A stretch of 11,308 nucleotides of DNA from an uncultured Acidimicrobiaceae bacterium. Lineage in GTDB: Bacteria > Actinomycetota > Acidimicrobiia > Acidimicrobiales > Microtrichaceae. The first letter of the stretch is position 1; each line of letters starts with the position of its first letter. The stretch covers positions 1 through 11,308 of the forward strand of contig CALMLJ010000640.1 of the NCBI GenBank assembly GCA_937868025.1. Reading direction: 5' to 3'. Of this stretch, positions 6,095-11,308 are shown piece after piece. Position numbers and translations under genes: made by a program. The notes beneath the pieces were generated by a model that saw nothing but the letters and a program-made list of their open reading frames with translations, was not told the DNA's origin and did not search any database.

Positions 6095-6832
6095 TCAGGG
6101 TACGGCACTGCCGTCCCCTGACACCGTCGTCGGCGATCCCGCGGCCACGACCGCCGTCGACACCACCAGCACACCCGCCGGCAGGAACAGCAGCCACTTC
6201 GAGGAACCGAGCGCCGCTGCGACCGCCGCGCCGGCGACGTAGCTGACCAGCACCGTGGCCAGCACCAGCACGGTGACCCGTCGTCGATGCACCGAGGACC
6301 GGCCGGCGCGCCGCCCGGCGAGCGCCACCTTCTCGCCGATGCGCACGATCGCCCCGGTCCCGTAGGTCGTCGAGACCGCGACGTCGCCCACACGGCGAAG
6401 GGTCGCCGCCTGGACGCCCATCGCCGCGGCGGCGACCACCACGATCGGTATCGCCGACCCGGTGAGCCGGGGATGGAAGCCGACGCCGTGCCGACTCCGG
6501 AGCACCGCAACCGCCACGAGCAGCACCGACTCGACCGCGAGGAGCACCTCGGGCCGCAGGTGTCCCCACCGTCGCAGCCGGCGGTCGTGCTCGACGATCG
6601 AGACGATGACCCCGGTGGCGAAGGCCACGACCGCCGCTGCGGCGCCGACCGCCTGCCACCAGTTGCCGTCTCCGACGAGCATGCCGATGTGGACGAGGTT
6701 GCCGCTCATGTTCGCCACGAAGATCGGTGACACCGCGAGGTAGATGTGGGCGTCGACGAACCCGGCGACCATCGCCAGCGCCACGGCGAGCAGCAGAGGA
6801 CCCGAGGGGTGGTGCGTCGACTCCTGGGTCAC
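6095..6832 (-). CDS. DUF1275 (YoaK-family) membrane protein
   Basis: A 245-residue integral membrane protein of the DUF1275/YoaK family, whose biochemical role is unknown. About six hydrophobic helices are visible: 12-33, 58-80, 96-112, 124-142, 186-208 and 212-231. Family signatures are AGFVDAHIYL (23-32), VANMSGNLVHIGM (39-51) and the later VSTTYGTGAIV (153-163) after helix 4. Start: GTG at 6832, eight bases after the stop of the upstream small membrane protein. The frame is open further upstream to 6910, but that part only shadows the neighbour. The spacing and shared strand suggest one transcript with both flanking genes. Length is near the usual 220-250 residues of the family. Confidence 0.88.
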   Translation of the reverse strand: MTQESTHHPSGPLLLAVALAMVAGFVDAHIYLAVSPIFVANMSGNLVHIGMLVGDGNWWQAVGAAAAVVAFATGVIVSIVEHDRRLRRWGHLRPEVLLAVESVLLVAVAVLRSRHGVGFHPRLTGSAIPIVVVAAAAMGVQAATLRRVGDVAVSTTYGTGAIVRIGEKVALAGRRAGRSSVHRRRVTVLVLATVLVSYVAGAAVAAALGSSKWLLFLPAGVLVVSTAVVAAGSPTTVSGDGSAVP

Positions 6833-6840
6833 CGTTGCGC

Positions 6841-7146
6841 TCAGGCAGCCGTTGTTGTCGGTGAGGAACGATCGGGCTCGGGCAACGGGTGCACGGTGGC
6901 CAGGTCCCACGCTGCAGCGGATTCGACCGCGTGGTCGGCCATGAATCGACGCAGCGAGAGCAGGATGCCGACGAAGGGGCCGGCGAAGAGCGCCGGAAGC
7001 AGCGAGCCGACGAGCACCACCTTCATGTCGGCGCCCAGGGCCAGGAGACAGATGGCGGCCGTGACGAGGTAGGCGCCGACGAGCCCTGCCACCACGTCCC
7101 GCATGATGTCACCGGCGGTGTTGGCGGGTTCTGGCTGCGAGTTCAT
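6841..7146 (-). CDS. Small two-helix membrane protein
   Basis: A 101-residue hypothetical protein with two predicted membrane helices (about 16-38 and 42-64) joined by a short turn containing D40-M-K42. A positively charged LRRF follows (65-68), then a soluble Pro/Ser/Thr-rich tail. The hairpin topology would leave both ends on the same side, probably cytoplasmic by the positive-inside rule. I recognise no family. ATG at 7146 has GGAG about six bases upstream. It is the first gene of the unit containing DUF1275 and the CxxC protein, so it may act with the DUF1275 membrane protein; that is an inference from spacing only. Coding is supported by strong hydrophobic periodicity and its tight fit upstream of the next gene. 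Confidence 0.75.
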   Translation of the reverse strand: MNSQPEPANTAGDIMRDVVAGLVGAYLVTAAICLLALGADMKVVLVGSLLPALFAGPFVGILLSLRRFMADHAVESAAAWDLATVHPLPEPDRSSPTTTAA

Positions 7147-7244
7147 GGCGGCTCCGATGGTCGGGCGACCCGGGCGCGGGCCTGACTCGACCGTGCGCCC
7201 CGTGCCGGCGCCACACCAGTGCCGAACGTCCCAAGCGTACCGCT

Positions 7245-7276
7245 CCCACCCATCCCGCCCTGTCCCGCCCCGCCCC
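7245..7276 (-). promoter_or_regulatory. Dense G-quadruplex motif upstream of the three-gene unit
   Basis: On the minus strand there are seven runs of three or four G within 32 bases, separated by loops of one to three bases (plus-strand C runs at 7245-7247, 7249-7251, 7254-7256, 7258-7260, 7264-7266, 7268-7271, 7273-7276). This meets the classic intramolecular quadruplex rule several times over. It lies about 100 bp before the start at 7146, on the coding strand. Whether it is in a promoter or a transcribed leader cannot be told. Confidence 0.55.
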
Positions 7277-7317
7277 GACGACGGCGCCCTCTCGTAGCGC
7301 GCGGGTCGGTCAGGTCG

Positions 7318-7334
7318 GTCGACGCGAAGTCGAC
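7318..7334 (-). terminator. Weak hairpin after the SnoaL-like gene
   Basis: A 6-bp stem (GTCGAC at 7318-7323 and 7329-7334) with loop gcgaa, 18 bp past the TAA of the SnoaL-like gene. It is short, lacks a U-tract and may be chance. Confidence 0.25.
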
Positions 7335-7352
7335 GGGGGAATCCCAGACCCT

Positions 7353-7916
7353 TTACTCCTTACGGTCCTCGGGCCACAGCGGTGCCGCGGTCTGGTTCAC
7401 CGGGTAGTGCCCCGGCTGCTTGCCGAGGGCACGGTGCATCCGCGACGTCATGCCCTCCGACAGGACGTCGGCCGACATCATCTCCATGAAGAGCGAACCG
7501 GCGTTGCCGAGGTCGAACCAATCACGCTGCCAGGCCCACTCCATGTTGCCGGCGTACTTGAACCAGCTGCCGCCGATGCCGGCGATCTCGTAGGACGACC
7601 CGTCGGGACGCTTGGCGTCGGCGACCTGCCGCCAGAGGCCGATGACCTGGCCGATCTTCTCGTCGATGACCACGGTCTCGTAGGGGTAGGTCCAGCCGTC
7701 GAGGCCGTCCATCTCCAGGCCGATCGCCCAGTCACGGATCTGGTCGCGACCGACCGCCATGAAGTTGACCTCGGGGCCGTAGTTCCACCCGTAGGTCGCG
7801 TCCTCGGCGTAGCACTCGGCCATCACCCGCCAGTCGCCCGACGCCTCCGCCTGTCGGTTGACGTCGAGCCACTTCTCGACCATCGCTTCGAGTTCTTCTC
7901 TCGGAAATGCTGGCAT
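7353..7916 (-). CDS. SnoaL/NTF2-like domain protein
   Basis: A 187-residue cytoplasmic protein with an NTF2/SnoaL-like fold. The start EELEAMVEKWLDVNRQAEASGDWRVMAECYAEDATYGWNYGPE is the usual alpha-helical opening of such alpha+beta cone proteins. V55-GRDQIRDW-A continues it, and beta-rich stretches follow (YPYETVVIDEKIGQVIGLWRQ, then YEIAGIGGSWFKYAGNMEWAWQRDWFD). The fold covers both enzymes (polyketide cyclases, isomerases) and ligand-binding proteins, so a precise activity cannot be named. The extra C-terminal 45 residues, rich in Met and ending in WPEDRKE, are longer than a minimal SnoaL domain. ATG at 7916 is preceded by GGAGG with close four-base spacing, and the stop is TAA. It lies 176 bp downstream of the alcohol dehydrogenase gene on the same strand, so co-transcription is possible but not shown. 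Confidence 0.8.
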   Translation of the reverse strand: MPAFPREELEAMVEKWLDVNRQAEASGDWRVMAECYAEDATYGWNYGPEVNFMAVGRDQIRDWAIGLEMDGLDGWTYPYETVVIDEKIGQVIGLWRQVADAKRPDGSSYEIAGIGGSWFKYAGNMEWAWQRDWFDLGNAGSLFMEMMSADVLSEGMTSRMHRALGKQPGHYPVNQTAAPLWPEDRKE

Positions 7917-8092
7917 CCGTCCTCCCGGGTCCTGAGCGCCGGGTCGGACAGTAACGGATGGGCGGCGCCGAACTCGTCGGAGCGCGCCGTTCTCGGAGCC
8001 GGGTCGACTGCCGGGACGGAGAAGGATCAGTCCGACAACGCCCCGCCGGCGCCAACCGTGACCCCCCGCCCGGCGCTGACCGGTATCGCACC

Positions 8093-9136
8093 TCAGGACC
8101 GGGTCAGGACCACCTTGAGTGCCCCCGTGTCGGCGGCCCGGGAGAACACGTCGTAGGCCTCGTCGAACTGGTCGAGGGTGAAGTGGTGCGTGATGAACCG
8201 GTCCACCTCCATCTGGTGGCCCTGCGCGAGTCGCAGCAGGGTCGGGGTGGAGGAGGTGTCGACGAGGCCGGTCGTGATGGTGACGTTGCGGATCCAGAGA
8301 TCCTCGAGGTGGAGCGTCGCCGGTTCACCGTGCACACCGATGTTGGCGATGTGCCCGCCCGGCCGAGCAAGCCTCGTGGCCAACTCGAAGGTCGCCGGCA
8401 CTCCGACGGCCTCGATCGCGACGTCGGCGCCGAGCCCGTCGGTCATCGCCATGACCTCGGCCACTGCGTCGGTGTGGCTGTTGTTGATCACGACGTCGGC
8501 GCCGAACTGCTTGGCAGCGTCGAGTCGGGTGTCGGCCAAGTCGATCGCGATGATGCGGCTCGGGCTGAACAGCTTCGAACCCATGATCGCGGAGAGCCCG
8601 ATGGGCCCGGCCCCGACGACCGCGACCACGTCCCCGGGTCGAACCTGGCCGTTCAGGACGCCCACCTCGTAGCCCGTCGGGAGGATGTCGGCCAGCATCA
8701 GGATCTGCTCGTCGGTCACCCCGTCGGGGATCGGGTAGGTCGACGTGTCGGCGAACGGCACGCGGACCTTCTCGGCCTGCGTCCCGTCGATCTTGTGCCC
8801 GAGGATCCACCCGCCGCCGCCGAGGCATTGGCTGTAGCTGCCCTCGCGGCAGTACTGGCACGCACCGCACGCGGTGATGCACGACACGAGGACACGATCG
8901 CCGACCTTGACGTTCTTCACACCGGCGCCCACCGTCTCGACGGTGCCCACGGCTTCGTGACCGAGGATGCGACCGTCGGTCACGGCGGGGACGTCGCCCT
9001 TGAGGATGTGCAGGTCGGTGCCGCAGATCGTGACCGCGTCGACGCGGATGATGGCGTCGGTGTCGTCGATGACGACGGGGTCGGGCACATCCTCCCACGC
9101 CTTGTGGCCGGGACCGTGGTAAACGATGGCCTTCAT
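8093..9136 (-). CDS. Zinc-dependent alcohol dehydrogenase (MDR family)
   Basis: A 347-residue medium-chain dehydrogenase/reductase that oxidises an alcohol or reduces a carbonyl with a nicotinamide cofactor. The catalytic zinc ligands are C38 (ICGTDLH) and H60-E61 (GHE); D150 (MLADILPTGYE) is the likely further ligand-region residue. The structural zinc site is intact: C90, C93, C96 and C104. The Rossmann motif is GAGPIG (175-180). D199 at the end of the next strand (IIAID) favours NAD over NADP. ATG at 9136 follows AAGGAG with six-base spacing. The frame runs on upstream to 10153 but that part is an Arg-rich shadow of the GH30 gene. The substrate is unknown; sequence features fit the threonine/sorbitol/alcohol dehydrogenase group. 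It lies between the SnoaL-like gene and the GH30 gene on the same strand. Confidence 0.93.
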   Translation of the reverse strand: MKAIVYHGPGHKAWEDVPDPVVIDDTDAIIRVDAVTICGTDLHILKGDVPAVTDGRILGHEAVGTVETVGAGVKNVKVGDRVLVSCITACGACQYCREGSYSQCLGGGGWILGHKIDGTQAEKVRVPFADTSTYPIPDGVTDEQILMLADILPTGYEVGVLNGQVRPGDVVAVVGAGPIGLSAIMGSKLFSPSRIIAIDLADTRLDAAKQFGADVVINNSHTDAVAEVMAMTDGLGADVAIEAVGVPATFELATRLARPGGHIANIGVHGEPATLHLEDLWIRNVTITTGLVDTSSTPTLLRLAQGHQMEVDRFITHHFTLDQFDEAYDVFSRAADTGALKVVLTRS

Positions 9137-9212
9137 GGCGACTCCTTGAGGGTCGAGGGAACCTGATTCGACCGTACGCCCGCGGTGGCGTGGCGGGCAG
9201 AGGACAAGGTCC

Positions 9213-9234
9213 CTCCCGAGTTCCCAACCGGGAG
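9213..9234 (-). terminator. Weak hairpin after the GH30 gene
   Basis: A 6-bp stem (CTCCCG 9213-9218 with CGGGAG 9229-9234) and a ten-base loop, 15 bp past the GH30 stop. It is a plausible but weak terminator separating GH30 from the dehydrogenase gene. Confidence 0.35.
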
Positions 9235-9249
9235 AGCGAGCGCCGGAGA

Positions 9250-10707
9250 TCAGGCCCAGCGAAGGGTGACGACCGATCGTGCCGGGAGCGTCACCGCGAC
9301 CGACCGATCGCCGTCGGTCACCGCGACGTCGACCGGCTGGCTCGCGGTCGAGACGAGGAACGCGACGGTCGAGCCGTCGGGATTCTCGAACACGACGTTG
9401 TGGACCCCGCCGGTGGCCGAGGACGAGCCGATCCGGGTCGCCCCGACGTCGACGCCTCGCCCGAACTGCGCGAGCGCGTAGAACTCCTCGTTGCGGGTGA
9501 CGTGCCCGTCGGGATGGATGGTCAGGACTCCGCGACAATTGCGGCAGCCTCCGACGCGGGGTCCGCTCCGTTCGTCGAGCGCGAGGTTCCAGAGCACGAC
9601 CGACCGGGACCAGTTGCGCACCGAGTCGACGAGGAGCACGCGGGCGTTCCACAGGAGGTTGGACTCGAAGGTGCCGCTCGACTCGGTGCCGGTGCACTCG
9701 GTGAAGTGGATGTCGAGGTCGGGGTACGCGTTGTGCACCGTCGACTGCGCCGACGGGTTGCCCGAGTAGCAGTGGAACGCCGACCCGGCGATCCGTGGAG
9801 TGCCGGCGACGCGTGCCAGCACGTCGAGGGCGCGGGGTGCGCCGTTCCAGTTGTGGTCGTGGACGAGCAGCTCGGTCGACGACCCGTCGGTTTGGAGCCC
9901 GTCGGCGAGTTCGATCGCGAGGTCGGCCTCCTGCTCGGGCGACAGGACCATGCCCGCGTAGTTGTCGGTCTCGTGGGCCGGCTCGTTCTGGACCGTGAGG
10001 AGCGCGAGCGGGACCCCGGCGTCGGCGTACCCGTCGACGACCCGCCGCAGGTACCGCGAGTACACCTCGGTCATGCCGTCGGCGAGCGTGCCGCCGACGA
10101 CGCCCAAGCGGTCGGCCGAGGCGCCGGACTTCATCCAGCCCGGCGCTGTCCACGCCGAGCCGATGAGGGCGAGATCGGGGTTGACGGCCAGGGCGGCGCG
10201 GAGGAGCGGGAAGCGCTGCTGTTCCTCACGGGCGAGCGAGAACGCGGTGAGGTCGGGATCCTCGCCCGGCAGCTCGATGTCGTCGTAGGTGAAGTCGTCG
10301 AGCGAGAAGTCGGTCGACGAGAGCGGCACCCGCACCACGCTGAGGTTGGCGCCGCGCCGGCCGAAGAGGTCGTTGATCACCTGGGTCCGGGTCACGTCGT
10401 TCAACCGGGTCGAGAGCACCCACGCTGACGAGTCGGTCATGGCCGCGCCGACGCCGGCCATCGACTGGTAGCGGGCGGACCGGTCGATGTCGACCACCAC
10501 CGCTGCCGCGCCGGGACCGTTGGCGATCGGTACCCGAGGTTCGACCGAGAGCAGCTTCGCGCCGTCGCCGGTCGTGACGAGGACGTTGGCGTATCCGTCG
10601 ACGAGCTGTTCGGCGCCGGTGTCCACCGCGGGTACGTCGGGACCGCACGACACCACGATCGACGCGCTCAACAACAGTCCGAGTCCGGTGCCGATCATCC
10701 GCCGCAT
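9250..10707 (-). CDS. GH30-family glycoside hydrolase lipoprotein
   Basis: A 485-residue exported beta-glycosidase of family GH30 (glucosylceramidase / beta-1,6-glucanase type). Residues 1-21 are a lipoprotein signal peptide ending VVSC, with C21 predicted to be lipidated, so the enzyme should be tethered outside the membrane. The (beta/alpha)8 barrel covers about 80-415. It shows GVGAAMTDSSA (85-95), SAWTAPGWMK (184-193), the acid/base E242 in TVQNEP and the nucleophile E337 in HFTE. GGCRNCRGVLTIHPDG (386-401) is a further conserved block with C388 and C391. The last 65 residues form the usual beta-sandwich. Start: ATG at 10707 with GGAGA about eight bases upstream; ATGs at 10731 and 10758 would bury the signal peptide. 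The substrate could be a beta-glucan or glucosyl lipid; the sequence cannot decide. No sugar transporter lies beside it. Confidence 0.93.
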   Translation of the reverse strand: MRRMIGTGLGLLLSASIVVSCGPDVPAVDTGAEQLVDGYANVLVTTGDGAKLLSVEPRVPIANGPGAAAVVVDIDRSARYQSMAGVGAAMTDSSAWVLSTRLNDVTRTQVINDLFGRRGANLSVVRVPLSSTDFSLDDFTYDDIELPGEDPDLTAFSLAREEQQRFPLLRAALAVNPDLALIGSAWTAPGWMKSGASADRLGVVGGTLADGMTEVYSRYLRRVVDGYADAGVPLALLTVQNEPAHETDNYAGMVLSPEQEADLAIELADGLQTDGSSTELLVHDHNWNGAPRALDVLARVAGTPRIAGSAFHCYSGNPSAQSTVHNAYPDLDIHFTECTGTESSGTFESNLLWNARVLLVDSVRNWSRSVVLWNLALDERSGPRVGGCRNCRGVLTIHPDGHVTRNEEFYALAQFGRGVDVGATRIGSSSATGGVHNVVFENPDGSTVAFLVSTASQPVDVAVTDGDRSVAVTLPARSVVTLRWA

Positions 10708-10832
10708 GTCGTTGCTCTCCGCTCGCCCCATAGCCTCCCGCCCAAGGCCTCCGAACACGATAGAACGACATCCTCGCCCGGCACCGCTTCAGCGCGAACA
10801 TCGAGTCCGCGGCCGCGACTCGTTCGGGGCGC

Positions 10833-10862
10833 TTGGCATGCGAAGTTAAGCTCACCTACTGT
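10833..10862 (+). promoter_or_regulatory. Promoter-like boxes before the small secreted protein
   Basis: TTGGCA (10833-10838), an 18-base spacer, then TACTGT (10857-10862). Transcription would start about 10 bases before ATG 10879, which argues against the in-frame GTG at 10861 as the start. The iron-box-like sequence fills the spacer. Confidence 0.45.
10841..10859 (+). promoter_or_regulatory. Candidate DtxR/IdeR iron box
   Basis: The 19 bases CGAAGTTAAGCTCACCTAC match the 3' part of the iron-box consensus TTAGGTTAGGCTAACCTAA well (11 of 14 positions from TTAGGCTAACCTAA) and the 5' five bases poorly, 13 of 19 overall. It lies between the -35 and -10 boxes, where a metal-loaded repressor would block transcription. 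This is moderate evidence by eye, not a scored match. Confidence 0.45.
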
Positions 10863-10878
10863 GCGGCCGGTGGGCAGC

Positions 10879-11208
10879 ATGACGCGTGGAGGTCGGTGGC
10901 GTTCCGGCCGGTTGCTCGTCGTCGCCCTCCTCGCGGTGTGGGGCGTCGGGGCGTTGGTCGGCGGGGCACTCCCCGCCGGTGCTCCCGCCGATCAAGCCGC
11001 CGGGTCCGAACTCGAGTCGGTGGTCGGTCACCGAGCGGCGGTGACGGTCCTCGCAGCGCGCGCTCCCCGGTCCGGTGACGAGCTCGCGAGCGAATCGGTC
11101 GACGACGCACCGTCGGCCGATCGAGCGGTGCCGACCGTCGGGTTCGCCGCCACGCCGCTGCGCGCGACGGGTCCGGCTCCGGGTCGGGCTCCACCGAACG
11201 GTCGGTAG
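10879..11208 (+). CDS. Small exported or membrane-anchored hypothetical protein
   Basis: A 109-residue protein I cannot assign to a family. Residues 1-11 are polar and basic (MTRGGRWRSGR), followed by one hydrophobic helix (LLVVALLAVWGVGALVGGAL, about 12-31) that is either a signal peptide or an anchor. APAGAPAD-like sequence after it could hold a signal-peptidase site. The rest is Ala/Ser/Asp/Arg-rich with no cysteine and no clear fold. ATG 10879 is preferred over GTG 10861 because the promoter-like boxes end at 10862 and the hydrophobic segment then starts at the usual distance. It is followed after 57 bp by another exported protein in the same direction, so both may be one operon, possibly iron-regulated. 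Composition supports coding, but only moderately, because any high-GC frame tends to be Ala/Arg-rich. Confidence 0.6.
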   Translation: MTRGGRWRSGRLLVVALLAVWGVGALVGGALPAGAPADQAAGSELESVVGHRAAVTVLAARAPRSGDELASESVDDAPSADRAVPTVGFAATPLRATGPAPGRAPPNGR

Positions 11209-11265
11209 GCCCAGCTCGCCATCCGTTCGTCCGCGCCCAGCGGCACCACCATCTGGAGACCCCTC

Positions 11266-11308
11266 ATGACGTCACCGCGTCGATATGCACTGCTCGCCCT
11301 GCTTCCGC
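11266..11308 (+). CDS. Start of an exported protein, cut by the window edge
   Basis: The first 14 codons of a gene beginning MTSPRRYALLALLP, which looks like the basic and hydrophobic parts of a signal peptide. ATG 11266 follows GGAG (11255-11258) with seven-base spacing. It is in the same direction as, and 57 bp after, the small exported protein. No function can be read from this fragment. Confidence 0.6.
   Translation, partial: MTSPRRYALLALLP

Noticed and set aside
7431..7460. A GTGCATCCG sequence resembling the start of the shared promoter element
   Set aside because: It lies inside the SnoaL-like coding region and lacks CGAAG at the right spacing.
7917..8092. The 176-bp gap between the SnoaL-like and dehydrogenase genes searched for a terminator or promoter
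   Set aside because: Only a five-base-pair imperfect pairing around 8050-8077 was found, too weak to report.
9137..10153. A long N-terminal extension of the dehydrogenase reading frame
   Set aside because: It is Arg-rich shadow of the GH30 gene. The ATG at 9136 has a good AAGGAG site and gives a normal-length enzyme.
9190..10428. A 412-codon plus-strand open frame opposite the GH30 gene, and a similar one at 7958-9166 opposite the dehydrogenase
   Set aside because: Both are antisense shadows; the minus strand carries intact catalytic motifs and ribosome-binding sites.

Overview
This is a very GC-rich window in which nearly all of the DNA is coding. Gene content points to a high-GC actinomycete. 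There is a mycothiol-type maleylpyruvate-isomerase-family enzyme, an HspR-like MerR repressor, a FAS1 lipoprotein of the MPT70/MPT83 type, and a sequence resembling a DtxR/IdeR iron box. An Acidimicrobiia-like (Ilumatobacter-type) origin is my inference; no rRNA or marker gene confirms it. I see no tRNA, rRNA, CRISPR array, transposase, phage gene or attachment site.

Layout. (a) 120-806, plus strand: a DinB/maleylpyruvate-isomerase-family protein. It converges on a FAS1 lipoprotein (945-1535, minus), with a 14-bp hairpin between them. (b) 1619-4511, minus strand: a three-gene ABC exporter operon (permease, permease, ATPase) joined by two ATGA overlaps. (c) 4764-5231, minus strand: a small heat-shock protein, divergent from an HspR-like repressor (5357-5650, plus). 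The two share a 125-bp intergenic region with face-to-face promoter-like boxes and a small inverted repeat. (d) 5662-7146, minus strand: a compact three-gene unit made of a small two-helix membrane protein, a DUF1275/YoaK membrane protein and an uncharacterised CxxC protein. (e) 7353-7916 and 8093-9136, minus strand: a SnoaL/NTF2-like protein and a zinc-dependent alcohol dehydrogenase. (f) 9250-10707, minus strand: a GH30 glycoside hydrolase lipoprotein. (g) 10879 to the end, plus strand: a small secreted or membrane-anchored protein behind a candidate iron box, then the first codons of another exported protein.

How the parts may work together. The clearest system-level signal is a 30-bp element, identical at 27 of 30 positions, in front of both the FAS1 lipoprotein and the ABC exporter operon. 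It has the layout of an extracytoplasmic-function sigma promoter (CATCC-N17-CGAAG). This suggests an envelope regulon in which a surface adhesion-type lipoprotein and an FtsX/MacB-type exporter are switched on together. The sigma factor is not in the window. The Hsp20/HspR pair looks like a self-contained heat-shock module.

Most genes belong to known families. Novelty lies in regulatory architecture: the shared promoter, the divergent heat-shock control region, a hairpin holding two convergent stop codons, a dense G-quadruplex motif and the iron box. The CxxC protein is also uncharacterised. I did not find a clearly new defence, mobile or catalytic system.
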